From Solimonas sp. (GTDB taxonomy: Bacteria > Pseudomonadota > Gammaproteobacteria > Nevskiales > Nevskiaceae), in the NCBI GenBank assembly GCA_030149365.1, contig JASBRP010000037.1, positions 1 to 64,000 of the forward strand: a stretch of DNA of 64,000 nucleotides. The letters are read 5' to 3'. The translations under genes and the position numbers were made by a program. This document shows, piece by piece, positions 1 through 10,641 of this stretch. A model generated the notes under the pieces. That model saw only the letters and a program-made list of their open reading frames with translations. It did no database searches and was not told the DNA's origin. Every line of letters starts with the position of its first letter. Within the stretch, counting starts at the first letter, position 1.

Positions 1-210
1 TCTTGGTGAGCGCAGCGAATGCTTTTGATGTACCGGGTTCCCTTCCAGTAGCGCCTGCCTGGGGGTCGAGTGCAGGGTCGAGCCGGGCAGGAGCCCGGCC
101 GAGGGGCCTCAGGCCATGGATGGCCTGTGGGCCCGACCCGTCGCACTCGTCCACCAGGCAGGTTGCCCCGCCTCAGCGGGGCCGCGGATGGCAGGGTACG
201 TTTTCTTTTG

Positions 211-246
211 GGTACTTTTCTTTGTCGTACAACAAAGAAAAGTACC
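211..246. repeat. 15-bp-arm hairpin (GGTACTTTTCTTTGT)
   Basis: Arms 211-225 and 232-246 are perfect complements around a 6-base loop. Hairpins of this AAAGAAAAGTACC type are dispersed in many Xanthomonadales-like genomes (family knowledge). No function is assigned. Confidence 0.7.
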
Positions 247-401
247 TCGCCCTTAGGCGAAATAAACCTCCAGAGAACCACAGCTCCTGACCGGCGTAGT
301 CGCCGGCATCACTACTGCGGCCTCTAACAGAAGGCGTGCGCCCCTCACCCTCGGCAACTGCTCCATGCGTTGCCCTACCTCGGGCATCCATGCCCTCGTA
401 A

Positions 402-427
402 CCCTCTCCCCGCTCGCGGGGAGAGGG
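402..427. repeat. REP-like hairpin CCCTCTCCCCGC/GCGGGGAGAGGG, copy 1
   Basis: Perfect 12-bp arms at 402-413 and 416-427 with a 2-base loop. The same palindrome recurs at 55900-55925, and a shorter relative is at 3666-3688. All three are intergenic. Confidence 0.75.
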
Positions 428-464
428 AACCACGCGCAGGAATGATCCAGGGAACTACCGCCAA

Positions 465-488
465 CAAAAAAGCCGCTTTTCAGCGGCT
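465..488 (-). terminator. Rho-independent terminator of the M14 peptidase gene
   Basis: On the minus strand AGCCGCT / AGCGGCT (482-488 and 471-477) forms a stem with a 4-base loop, followed by a run of T (complement of the A run at 465-470). The peptidase stop codon (480-482) lies in the loop. Confidence 0.75.
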
Positions 489-1484
489 TTCGTTTCCACC
501 ATTCCAGGGCTGGTCTTCCAGCCGCTGGTACAGCGCCGGCTCTGTCTTCGGCAGGTTCTTCTCCAGCCACTGCAGCATGTCGTTCCAGATACGCTGCGAC
601 TGCGCCGACGACGGCATGATGCCCGCGTGCGGCAACTCCAGCGTGATCACCGGCATGCCCAGGTACACACCCGCGTAATTGCCCAGCGAGCCCGGGTAGG
701 TACCGAGCTGGTGCAGGTGCAGGTAGCCGAAGTTCTCCGGCGCCTGCGCCGGGCCGTCATAGTCCAGCAGGCCGTAGGGCGCATGCACCGACACGATAGC
801 GTCCGGCCGGAAGCTCTTGATCGCCTCATCCAGCCAGCGGCTCTCCGGCTCCGACAGCGGCGAAGGGCCGGGATAGCGGCGCGGATCCTTGCGCGTGCGG
901 TTCTCCCAATAGGCCAGCGAGTCGGACTTCCAGTCCGGCGTCATGAAGTTGCGGTTCAGGTCCACGCCGCGGGCATTCACTCGCGTCGGCGGGCGGATCA
1001 GCATGCCGTCCGGATTCACACAGGGCGCCACGCGCCAGTGGAAGGGCTGGTCCTGCTTGGCCTCCAGCTCCTTCATCCACTGGAACACCGTGCTGACCGA
1101 AGACAACTCGTCGCCGTGGATGCCACCGATCAGCAGGATGCGCCGCGGCGTGTTCTTGCGCGTGGTGGGGGCAAAGTCGCGCCACAGGATCGGCAGGCCG
1201 TTGACGCTCTGGCCGCCGCTGGGCCGCAGGCCGGCCTTGAGGCAGGTCTCCACGCCGACGCTTTGCAGGCGGCCGCCGATCAGCTCGCAGGCCTTCTGCA
1301 CCGAGACCAGCGGCGTCGCCGGCTTGGCGGCGGCGGGCTTGGGCTTGGGGGCGGCCACCGCCGGCCGCGGAGGCGGCTTGGGTGGCTTGGGTGGCGACTG
1401 GGCCTGGGCTACGCCCACAACAAAAAGCCCGGCGAGAAGCCGGGCCAGCCAGATGTTGCGGTGGAAGCGCTTAGCGACCGCCAC
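480..1484 (-). CDS. M14-family zinc carboxypeptidase (murein peptide amidase-like)
   Basis: 334-aa predicted exported metallopeptidase. Residues 1-29 look like a signal peptide ending in AQA, followed by a Pro/Lys/Ala-rich linker (about 30-58) and the M14 domain. Zinc-ligand motif H123-x-x-E126 (GGIHGDELSS), R178 in the VDLNRNF motif, a third ligand H234 (VSVHAPYG) and the likely catalytic E283 (ITLELP) are all present, so it should be active. Short M14 proteins of this kind include MpaA, which cleaves the D-Glu/mDAP bond of murein peptides. That substrate is an inference. The start is a GTG overlapping the end of dsbA by 14 bp, with AGGA just upstream, suggesting translational coupling to dsbA. 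Confidence 0.8.
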   Translation of the reverse strand: MAVAKRFHRNIWLARLLAGLFVVGVAQAQSPPKPPKPPPRPAVAAPKPKPAAAKPATPLVSVQKACELIGGRLQSVGVETCLKAGLRPSGGQSVNGLPILWRDFAPTTRKNTPRRILLIGGIHGDELSSVSTVFQWMKELEAKQDQPFHWRVAPCVNPDGMLIRPPTRVNARGVDLNRNFMTPDWKSDSLAYWENRTRKDPRRYPGPSPLSEPESRWLDEAIKSFRPDAIVSVHAPYGLLDYDGPAQAPENFGYLHLHQLGTYPGSLGNYAGVYLGMPVITLELPHAGIMPSSAQSQRIWNDMLQWLEKNLPKTEPALYQRLEDQPWNGGNESR

Positions 1485-2121
1485 GTTCCTTGCGCACCTT
1501 CACGACCAGGCTGTCGACCACCTTGAGCATCGTATCGAAGCTGCCGGCCATCGCCGCGCTGGTCATGTACTTGCCGCCGACCACCACCACCGGGACACTG
1601 GTGATGCCGTAGTCCTTCGACAGCTGCTCCGACTTGCGGAAGCGCGCGTCCACCGCAAACCCCTTGAAGGTATTGGTGAACAGGTCCGGCATCAGGCCCA
1701 GGGTACGGTTGAACACGGCCGCGATCTGCGCCTCGTTGTCCAGCTGCTGGCCGCCCTTGTGGATGGCGTCGAACAGGGCCGGGTGCATCTTGTCGAGCGC
1801 GTTCAGCGACTCGGCGGTGTAGTAGGCCTTGGCGTGCAGCGCGCCCACCGGGCGGCCCAGGGTGTTGGGCACGCGCACGAAGTCCACGTCCGCCGGCTTG
1901 CGCTGGGACCACTTGTGGATTTCCGGGTCCAGGGCGTAGCAGTGCGGGCAACCGTACCAGAAGAATTCCTCGACCAGGATGCGCTTCTTGTCCGCAGGCT
2001 GCTGAATCTCGCGCACCTTCTTGTACTGCTTGCCCTCGGAGTACTGCGCGTCCTGCGCCGAGCAGGCGAGGGCGGTCAGGGCCAGGGCGGCGGCGGTCAG
2101 ATAGCGGGCGAAGGCGCGCAT
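1471..2121 (-). CDS. dsbA: Thiol:disulfide interchange protein DsbA
   Basis: 216-aa periplasmic oxidoreductase that introduces disulfides into exported proteins. The active-site motif C58-P-H-C61 sits in the expected thioredoxin-fold context (FFWYGCPHCYALDPE), and a cis-proline loop (ITSVPVVVV) lies in the C-terminal half. An N-terminal hydrophobic segment ends in LACSA, which reads as a signal peptide or possibly a lipobox. Length matches DsbA. AAGGA lies upstream of the ATG. It follows the cytochrome c4 gene on the same strand after 43 bp. The pairing of a c4-type cytochrome with dsbA next to engB is also common in pseudomonads. Confidence 0.93.
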   Translation of the reverse strand: MRAFARYLTAAALALTALACSAQDAQYSEGKQYKKVREIQQPADKKRILVEEFFWYGCPHCYALDPEIHKWSQRKPADVDFVRVPNTLGRPVGALHAKAYYTAESLNALDKMHPALFDAIHKGGQQLDNEAQIAAVFNRTLGLMPDLFTNTFKGFAVDARFRKSEQLSKDYGITSVPVVVVGGKYMTSAAMAGSFDTMLKVVDSLVVKVRKERGGR

Positions 2122-2164
2122 GAAGAATCCTTATGGAAGGAACGTATGGTCGGTTAACGCAGGA

Positions 2165-2806
2165 TCACTGCAGGCCGTTGACGTAGGAAGCCAGCGAATC
2201 GATTTCCTTGTCGGACAGCTTGGCTGCGACAGCGGCCATCATCTTCTGGTTCCCGTCCGGCAGTTCGCCCTTCAGGCCCAGCTCGCGGTAGGCGCGCAGG
2301 CGGGCAGCAACATAGGTGGCGTGCTGGCCGCCCAGGCGCGGGTAGGCCGCGGCGGCGTTGCCGGCACCGGCCGGGCCGTGGCAGGCGGCGCAGGCGGGCA
2401 GCGCGCGGCCGGCATTGCCGGCGACATACAGCGGCTTGGCGGTGGCCACGGCGTCCTTGCTGGCCAGGCCCGGGGCCGGCTTCTGCAGGGCGTAGTGAGC
2501 AGCGATGTCACGCATGTCCTGCTCGCTCAGGGCGGCAACCTGGCCCTGCATGATCGGGTTCTGGCGGGCGCCGCTCTTGAAGGCCTTGAGCTGCTCGAAG
2601 ACAAAGCGCGAGCTCTGGCCGGCCAGCTTCGGCCACTCGGCCATGGCGCTGTTGCCGTTGGGGCCGTGGCAGGCGCCGCAGGGGGCCGACTTGGTGGCAC
2701 CGGCAGCGGCATCGCCCTGCGAAATCGGATCTTTCTTCGCCGGAGCAGCTTCCGCGAACACGGACAGCGGGGCGCACAGGGCGAGGACAAGCAGGACGCG
2801 CTTCAT
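2165..2806 (-). CDS. Diheme cytochrome c4
   Basis: 213-aa periplasmic electron carrier. It has a signal peptide (1-18, ending VFA) and two homologous c-type haem domains, each with CxxCH: C43-x-x-C46-H47 and C139-x-x-C142-H143. Distal axial methionines are likely in the PIMQGQ and KMMAA segments. The two-domain design and size fit cytochrome c4, which feeds electrons to terminal oxidases. GGGAG precedes the ATG. It is divergent from engB, and the 112-bp gap should hold both promoters. Confidence 0.9.
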   Translation of the reverse strand: MKRVLLVLALCAPLSVFAEAAPAKKDPISQGDAAAGATKSAPCGACHGPNGNSAMAEWPKLAGQSSRFVFEQLKAFKSGARQNPIMQGQVAALSEQDMRDIAAHYALQKPAPGLASKDAVATAKPLYVAGNAGRALPACAACHGPAGAGNAAAAYPRLGGQHATYVAARLRAYRELGLKGELPDGNQKMMAAVAAKLSDKEIDSLASYVNGLQ

Positions 2807-2918
2807 CTGGAAAACTCCCTAACAATGAGTTCTATATCTGGACGGTGGCTCGCGCAAGGCTGGCTTTAAAGCGCGACAATAGAATCTTGAACCCCTAATT
2901 CTACATGGCGGACGCCCG

Positions 2919-3557
2919 ATGCTGAATCCCTTTGCACAAGCTGGTTTCATCCTGTCCTGCGCCCGGCTGGACCAGCTGCCTGCGGACGCCCTGCCGGAAA
3001 TCGCCTTTGCCGGCCGCTCCAACGCCGGAAAATCCAGCGCCCTGAACCTGATCTGCGGCCAGAAACAGCTGGCCCGGGTCAGCAAGACCCCTGGCCGTAC
3101 CCAGCTGATCAACCTGTTCGGGGTGCCCGGCGGCCGCTTCGCCGACCTGCCCGGCTACGGCTACGCCGCCGTGCCGGAACAGGTCCGCCGCGACTGGGGC
3201 AAGCTGATCGGCAGCTACATGGAAGAGCGCCAGAACCTGGTCGGTACGGTCCTGATCATGGACATCCGCCACCCCCTGGGCGACCACGACCGCCAGATGC
3301 TGGCCTGGGCCGACCACCGCGGCCTGCGCATCCATGTCCTGCTGACCAAGGCCGACAAGCTCGGCTTCGGGGCGGCCAAGACCACCCTGCTGCAGGTCCA
3401 GAAGGACGTGGGGGCCTCGGCCACGGTGCAACTGTTCTCCTCCGAGACCCGGGCCGGACTGCCGGAAGCCCAGAAGCAGCTGCGGGACTGGCTGGGGATC
3501 GACGAGACGGCGACGTTCGCGAAGGTGGGGGGTGGGTTGGGTGACGCGCTTAGTTGA
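2919..3557 (+). CDS. engB: Ribosome-biogenesis GTP-binding protein EngB (YihA/YsxC)
   Basis: 212-aa TrmE-Era-EngA-EngB GTPase acting in large-subunit assembly. The G motifs are visible in order: G1 GRSNAGKSS (about 33-41), the TPGRTQ segment, G3 DLPGYGYA, G4 TKADKL and a G5-like SSE. Length is normal for the family. The last residues (GLGDALS) and the stop codon are encoded by the left arm of a dispersed hairpin repeat (3537-3587), so the C-terminus may have been rewritten by the repeat. It faces the polA group across a 440-bp gap holding a predicted sRNA, the same arrangement as polA-spf-yihA in Escherichia coli. Confidence 0.95.
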   Translation: MLNPFAQAGFILSCARLDQLPADALPEIAFAGRSNAGKSSALNLICGQKQLARVSKTPGRTQLINLFGVPGGRFADLPGYGYAAVPEQVRRDWGKLIGSYMEERQNLVGTVLIMDIRHPLGDHDRQMLAWADHRGLRIHVLLTKADKLGFGAAKTTLLQVQKDVGASATVQLFSSETRAGLPEAQKQLRDWLGIDETATFAKVGGGLGDALS

Positions 3558-3587
3558 TGCCTAAATGGCATCAACTGCGTCACCCAA
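3537..3587. repeat. Long hairpin repeat at the engB 3' end (ATGCC-TAAAT-GGCAT family, copy 1)
   Basis: Inner arms GTTGATGCC/GGCATCAAC (3553-3561, 3567-3575) surround the loop TAAAT. Outer arms TTGGGTGACGC/GCGTCACCCAA (3537-3547, 3577-3587) extend it. It overlaps the engB stop codon. A related hairpin with the same outer TGACGC/GCGTCA arms is at 52236-52278, and a shorter one is at 55811-55833. Confidence 0.8.
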
Positions 3588-3665
3588 CGGGCGGCCACGG
3601 ATGGCCGCCCAGGGGCCCAATTAGGTAGCAGAGGTCCCGCCATGGATGGCGCCCCTGCTGATTTT

Positions 3666-3688
3666 CCCTCTCCCCCTGAGGGAGAGGG
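3666..3688. repeat. REP-like hairpin CCCTCTCCC/GGGAGAGGG, copy 2
   Basis: Arms 3666-3674 and 3680-3688 with a 5-base loop. It is a shorter relative of the 12-bp-arm palindromes at 402-427 and 55900-55925. Confidence 0.65.
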
Positions 3689-3723
3689 GAAGAGGAAATG
3701 AACTTCCCGCCTTCAGGCCACAC

Positions 3724-3841
3724 AAATAAAAATGCCCAGCGAACCGGGGGAGGATTCGCTGGGCAACTGCTCCGGCTTGGGGGCGCCGGATTCCGTCCAG
3801 GGAGTCGAGACGGATGAGTGTGACAGGGAGAATCAACACTC
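3724..3841 (-). ncRNA. Predicted sigmaE-dependent sRNA in the ErsA/Spot42 position (polA-engB)
   Basis: The minus strand between polA and engB carries a complete sRNA-like unit of about 115 nt. A sigmaE-type promoter lies upstream (3848-3874). The predicted 5' leader contains TTCTCCCTGT. Hairpin 1 has stem CCGTC/GACGG (3793-3797 with 3809-3813) and a loop containing CTCCC. Hairpin 2 has stem CCGGC/GCCGG (3772-3776 with 3785-3789) and an all-C loop. A terminator with stem GCCCAGCGAA/TTCGCTGGGC (3734-3764) and a CCTCCCCC loop is followed by ATTTTTATTT. Repeated CUCCC loops resemble anti-Shine-Dalgarno seeds. In Pseudomonas, ErsA lies between polA and engB and depends on the sigmaE homologue AlgU; in E. 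coli, Spot42 lies there. Homology is inferred from position, promoter class and form only. Confidence 0.7.
3734..3764 (-). terminator. Rho-independent terminator of the predicted sRNA
   Basis: Ten-bp perfect stem GCCCAGCGAA/TTCGCTGGGC with a C-rich loop. On the minus strand it is followed by ATTTTTATTT. It may also stop transcripts reading out of polA. Confidence 0.85.
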
Positions 3842-3847
3842 GAAGGA

Positions 3848-3874
3848 TTAGAGGGAATCCCGCCCCCGAAGTTC
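3848..3874 (-). promoter_or_regulatory. sigmaE/AlgU-type promoter
   Basis: On the minus strand GAACTT (3869-3874) and TCTAA (3848-3852) are separated by 16 bases. This fits the extracytoplasmic sigmaE consensus (GAACTT, 16-17 bp, TCTGA/TCAAA). Transcription would start near 3841, directly ahead of the hairpins of the predicted sRNA. Confidence 0.7.
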
Positions 3875-3997
3875 AACGAAAATTCCCGGACTCGACCGAT
3901 TGTTTTATTCGATAAAATAAAACACTTCCAAAACAGATCGTTAGCGTGACAACAATCCCGGTTCCCCGGGCTGTTTCAAACTATAAATCTTCATTTT

Positions 3998-6774
<2,777 letters not shown>

Positions 6775-6778
<4 letters not shown>

Positions 6779-8016
6779 AGCAAGCTTTCTCCGCGCAGCA
6801 GGTCGTCGATGGTTTCACGCGCGCGCACCACGTGCGCCTTGGCGCCGTCCACCATCACCTCGGCGGCGCGGCCACGCGTGTTGTAGTTGGAGGCCATGAC
6901 GAAGCCGTAGGCACCGGCACCGCGCACCGCCAGCAGGTCGCCTTCCTCGATGGCCAGCGCGCGGTCCTTGCCCAGCCAGTCGCCGGTCTCGCAGACCGGG
7001 CCGACCAGGTCGTACTCCTGCGCGGCACCATCGCGCGGCGTCACCGGCACGATGTCCATCCAGGCCTGGTACAGCGTCGGGCGGATCAGGTCGTTCATGG
7101 CGGCGTCGATCACCGCGAAGTGCTTCTCGCCGCTGTCCTTGATCGCCTCGACGCGCGTCACCAGCAGGCCGGCATTGGCGGCGATGGCGCGACCCGGTTC
7201 GGTCAGCACGCGCAGGCCGCGGCCGGCCAGCTTCGGCAGCAGCGCCGCAGCCCAGTCGGCGGGCTGCGGTGCCGCCTCGTCCTTGTAGCGCACGCCCAGG
7301 CCGTCGTCGACGTCGATGTGGCGCAGGCGGATGCCCGCCGCCTGCAGGCGGTCGATCAGGCCCAGCACCTTGTCCAGCGATTCCAGCAGCGGCGAGATAT
7401 CGAGCAGCTGCGAGCCGATGTGGCTGGCCACGCCCAGGATCTCGATGCCGGACATCGCCGCGGCCTCGCGGTACAGCGCCTCGGCGGTGGTGAAGTCCAC
7501 GCCGAACTTGTTCTTCTTCAGGCCCGTGGAGATGTAGGGGTGGGTCTTGGGGTCCACGTCCGGGTTCACGCGCAGCGCGATCGGCGCGCGGCGGCCCAGC
7601 GACTGCGCCACGCGGTCCAGCCGGCGCAGTTCGGACTCCGACTCCACGTTGAAGCAGTAGATGCCGGCGGCCAATGCCTCGCGCATCTCGGCCTCGGTCT
7701 TGCCCACGCCGGAAAACACCACCTTGCCGGGGCTGCCACCGGCCCGCAGCACGCGCTGCAGTTCACCGCCGGAGACGATGTCGAAGCCGGCGCCGGCCTG
7801 GGCCAGCGTCTGCAGTACCGCGAGGTTCGAATTGGCCTTCACCGCGAAGCAGACCATGTGGTCCGCCGACGCCAGCGCGCTGTCGAAAGCGCGATACCGC
7901 TCCAGCAGGGCATGGCGCGAATAGAGGTACAGCGGCGTGCCGTGCTGCGCAGCGAGATCGGCGACAGGAATCTGTTCGGCCAGCAGCTGGCCGTCGCGGT
8001 AGGTGAAAGCGTCCAC
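6775..8016 (-). CDS. lysA: Diaminopimelate decarboxylase
   Basis: 413-aa PLP-dependent enzyme converting meso-diaminopimelate to L-lysine, the last step of lysine synthesis. It is a fold-III alanine-racemase-type barrel with the PLP lysine in [13 protein letters not shown] (about residue 58), the glycine-rich GSQLLDISP region, the [12 protein letters not shown] phosphate-binding segment and the catalytic Cys in VCETGDWLG. It lies directly behind the LptM-like lipoprotein gene (2-bp gap) and overlaps polA by 4 bp. The order lptM-lysA is common in Gammaproteobacteria. Confidence 0.95.
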
Positions 8017-8018
8017 GT

Positions 8019-8252
8019 TCAGCGGTTTTCCGGGGTGGGTTCAGGGGAATTCTTGGGCTTGGCCACGGCAGTGGGCGGCGCCTCCGGCACCGTTTCCTGC
8101 GGGGCGGCATCGGCCGGCGGATGGGCCACGGCTGGCGGCGGCGCCTGCGGCACCGGCGCAACCTCCTTTTCCGGCAGGTACAGCGCGCCGGACTGGCCGC
8201 AGGCGGCCAGCAGCAAGGTCAGGGACAGGGCGAGGGTCGGCAGCTGGTTCAT
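8019..8252 (-). CDS. lptM: LptM (YifL)-like small lipoprotein
   Basis: 77-aa lipoprotein. A hydrophobic signal (LALSLTLLL) ends in the lipobox LAAC with Cys18. The short GALYLPEK motif after it is typical of LptM/YifL, which helps mature the LptD/LptE LPS translocon at the outer membrane. The remaining 45 residues are a Pro/Ala/Glu-rich tail without structure. The start was chosen at the ATG giving a proper signal sequence (longer in-frame extensions lack one). It is the first gene of a lptM-lysA-polA run and diverges from the esterase gene. Confidence 0.85.
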   Translation of the reverse strand: MNQLPTLALSLTLLLAACGQSGALYLPEKEVAPVPQAPPPAVAHPPADAAPQETVPEAPPTAVAKPKNSPEPTPENR

Positions 8253-8325
8253 GGCGGCGCTCCGGGGGCGGCAAGTGTAGCAAGATGGCGTCCAGGGCCT
8301 TGGGCCGGCTGTAGAATCCCGCCCC

Positions 8326-9000
8326 ATGAAAAAGCACGAAACGGCAGACGCGGTACGACTGGAGCCGGACCAGCCGGCAGACGCCACGGTCATCTGGCTG
8401 CATGGCCTGGGGGCGGACGGGCATGACTTCGTCCCCATCGTGCCGGAGCTGGGCCTGCCCGCCGGGCACCGGGTCCGCTTCCTGTTCCCCCACGCCAGGA
8501 TTCAGCCGGTGACGATCAACGGCGGCATGCCGCTGCGCGCCTGGTACGACATCCCCGCGCTGGACCGGGCCGCCCGCCAGGACGAGGCCGGCCTGCGCGA
8601 GTCCGAGCAGCGCATCGTCGGGCTGATCCAGGCCGAGATCGCCTCCGGTATCCCGGCGCGACGCATCCTGCTGGCCGGCTTCTCGCAGGGCGGCGCGGTG
8701 ACACTGCACCTGGGCGTGCGCTACCCGGAACCCCTGGGCGGCCTGATCGCACTGTCCACCTACATGCCGCTGCACCTGAAGGTGGAGGCCGAGATCCACC
8801 CGGCCAGCTTCAAGACCCCGGTATTCATGGCCCATGGGCGCTTCGACCCCATCGTGCCCTTCGCCTGGGGCTCCGACTCCGCGCGCGGCCTGCGTGCCGC
8901 CGGCTACGAGCTGGAGTGGCACGAGTACCCGATGCAGCACCAGGTCTGCGAGGAAGAGATCGAGCAGGTCGGGCGCTGGCTGCGGGAACGGCTGGACTAG
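8326..9000 (+). CDS. Alpha/beta hydrolase, carboxylesterase/acyl-protein thioesterase type
   Basis: 224-aa serine esterase of the phospholipase/carboxylesterase family (EstB of Pseudomonas, APT1-like). It shows the oxyanion region WLHGLGADGHDF (about 24-35), nucleophile S120 in GFSQGG, an acid near 172 in GRFDPIVP and a histidine near 205 in YPMQHQVCEEE. There is no signal peptide, so it is probably cytoplasmic and acts on short acyl esters. Its stop overlaps the convergent TonB-like gene by 4 bp. The physiological substrate is unknown. Confidence 0.88.
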   Translation: MKKHETADAVRLEPDQPADATVIWLHGLGADGHDFVPIVPELGLPAGHRVRFLFPHARIQPVTINGGMPLRAWYDIPALDRAARQDEAGLRESEQRIVGLIQAEIASGIPARRILLAGFSQGGAVTLHLGVRYPEPLGGLIALSTYMPLHLKVEAEIHPASFKTPVFMAHGRFDPIVPFAWGSDSARGLRAAGYELEWHEYPMQHQVCEEEIEQVGRWLRERLD

Positions 9001-10565
9001 GGCTCCTTGGCTTCTGGCGGATGGAAGTCCACCGGCACCGTGGCTCGCACGTCCACCGGCTTGCCGCCGCGCAGCGGCGGTGCGAACTGCCAGCGTGAAA
9101 CCGCGGTGGCCGCAGCCCAGGCCATGCTCTCGTCCGGCGCTTCCAGAACCTTGGGCAGTTGCGCCCGGCCATCGCGGTCGATGAAGAACTCGACCATCAC
9201 CCGTCCCGTGGCATCAGCGCCCCGCGAGCCCGCCGGGCGCCGCGGCACGGGCTGGTAGATCGCAGCGGGCAGGGCGTCGAGATCCGCAAGGCCCGGGATG
9301 ACGGGCTGGCCCTTCTTCAGGATTCGCAGCAGCCGCTGCGCCGATTCCCCGAGGGCCTCGCGCCCGCTGCGATCGAATCGGGTCTCGCGGGAGATCAAGG
9401 CCCAGGTGGGCTTGCCGTCCTTGCGCGCCGGCTCGAACTCCCAGGCCTCCATCGCGGCACGCGCCGCCAGACCAAACTCCGGACGCGTGGCCTTCAGGAC
9501 ATGGGCCTCGTGGACCTTGCCATCAGGCCGGATCACGAGATTGACCATGGCCGAGCCGGTGACGCCCTCCGTCAGCAGGTCGAAGGGATACACCACGGCC
9601 TGCGCCACCCTGACCTGAGGAGGCTTGTCGTAGCGGAACTCCTCGGGCAAGTCCTCCGGGAGTTTCCGCGACCCGCCAACGGCATAAGGCTCCACCGCAG
9701 TCTGCTGAAGCAGGCTCCCCGGATGATTCCGCAGGGAGAACGGCATCATCAGCGTCACCTTTCCGGCCACCGCCTGTCCGCGACGCGTCATCGGCTGGTA
9801 GCGCCATTGGCCCACGGCCTCCACCACGGCGCGCTCCAGCGTCGGGTGCGCGGATTCGACGATGCGGACGTCGCGGACGTCGCCCTCTGCCGTGATGGTG
9901 AACGCGACCTGCACGTCGCCCTGGTTGCCTGATTTGCGCAACTCGATCGGATACGTCGGCTTCACCTGCTTCACGACGACCGGCATCGTGGTGAACAGCA
10001 GGGACAGGCGCTGCAGGCTGGCCACCGCGCGGCCATCGCGCATCGCCGGCTCGCAGCGCCGCCCCCGCATGATTTCCTGCGCTGCCACCCTGGCGAGGTC
10101 GGGATCGCTGGCTTCCAGGATGCGCAGGCTCCTGATCTCGCCGTCAGCCATCACCGCCGCCTCGATCAGCACATCCGCATCCGTACCGTTCCAGCCCTTG
10201 CCCTCGGGGTACCAAAGCTGGGTGCCATCCCGGAAGCGTGCCGGGGCGTCGGCAAGCCCCAAGGGACCGAAAACAAAGCCGAGCTCGCGGGTCCACGCCA
10301 CGGGCTTGCCCTGCTCCCGGTCCGGGCGGAAGCGCCAGCCACGCAGGGCCTGAACGACCTCGGCATCCAGTTCCGGCCGCGTCGAAGCCAACACGCGCGC
10401 CTGCTGCACCACACCCTCGGCATCGCCCTGCAATTCCACACGCAGGTCTGGCTCGGCTTTACCGTGGACCGCGAAGAAATCCTCGGGGTAGCGCAACGCG
10501 GCCACGGGATCAGCGGCCAGCAGCGGGTGGGCCCAGAGCAGGAAAGCGAACATCAACAGGCGCAT
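8997..10565 (-). CDS. Periplasmic protein with about five TonB-C-like repeats
   Basis: A 522-aa product from the ATG at 10565, chosen because it begins directly with a signal peptide (MRLLMFAFLLWAHPLLAA); an upstream ATG at 10607 is possible. Five tandem segments resemble the TonB C-terminal fold, each with a G-x-V/I...D...W-x-F/Y-x-P pattern: RGWRFRPD, a weak second copy around GRRCEPAM, VGQWRYQPM, MEAWEFEPA and VSRWQFAPP. The central one starts with the usual VKPTYPIELRKSG. There is no transmembrane anchor or proline rod, so it is not a classical energy transducer. A scaffold or binding role is a guess. Confidence 0.75.
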   Translation of the reverse strand: MRLLMFAFLLWAHPLLAADPVAALRYPEDFFAVHGKAEPDLRVELQGDAEGVVQQARVLASTRPELDAEVVQALRGWRFRPDREQGKPVAWTRELGFVFGPLGLADAPARFRDGTQLWYPEGKGWNGTDADVLIEAAVMADGEIRSLRILEASDPDLARVAAQEIMRGRRCEPAMRDGRAVASLQRLSLLFTTMPVVVKQVKPTYPIELRKSGNQGDVQVAFTITAEGDVRDVRIVESAHPTLERAVVEAVGQWRYQPMTRRGQAVAGKVTLMMPFSLRNHPGSLLQQTAVEPYAVGGSRKLPEDLPEEFRYDKPPQVRVAQAVVYPFDLLTEGVTGSAMVNLVIRPDGKVHEAHVLKATRPEFGLAARAAMEAWEFEPARKDGKPTWALISRETRFDRSGREALGESAQRLLRILKKGQPVIPGLADLDALPAAIYQPVPRRPAGSRGADATGRVMVEFFIDRDGRAQLPKVLEAPDESMAWAAATAVSRWQFAPPLRGGKPVDVRATVPVDFHPPEAKEP

Positions 10566-10641
10566 GGCGGGAATCCGGTCTTGATCTTGCGCAGCCTGGA
10601 GCCGCATGTCGCGACGCGCAAGCTGACGACAGCGTCAGGTG

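Larger units (their letters stand above)
1..479. other. Intergenic region rich in repeats, no supported gene
   Basis: No open frame here has a plausible start, composition or family match. The stretch holds several palindromes that recur elsewhere in the window. AGGCCATGGATGGCCT is at 111-126. A 15-bp perfect hairpin, GGTACTTTTCTTTGT at 211-225 and its complement at 232-246, follows. A GGGCATCCATGCCC palindrome is at 382-395, and a 12-bp hairpin CCCTCTCCCCGC / GCGGGGAGAGGG is at 402-427. The terminator of the next gene is at 465-488. Confidence 0.7.
3558..3997. other. engB-polA convergent intergenic region
   Basis: No protein gene is supported. From left to right it holds the rest of the engB hairpin, two CCA(T/C)GGATGG palindromes (about 3590-3612 and 3639-3656), a CCCTCTCCC/GGGAGAGGG hairpin (3666-3688) and the predicted minus-strand sRNA with its promoter and terminator. 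A short A/T-rich stretch (3898-3995) follows, downstream of polA. Confidence 0.75.

Noticed and set aside
943..2157. Long plus-strand frame antisense to the M14 peptidase and dsbA
   Set aside because: It is the complement of two well-supported genes and shows repetitive Arg/Ala/His composition typical of GC-rich shadow frames.
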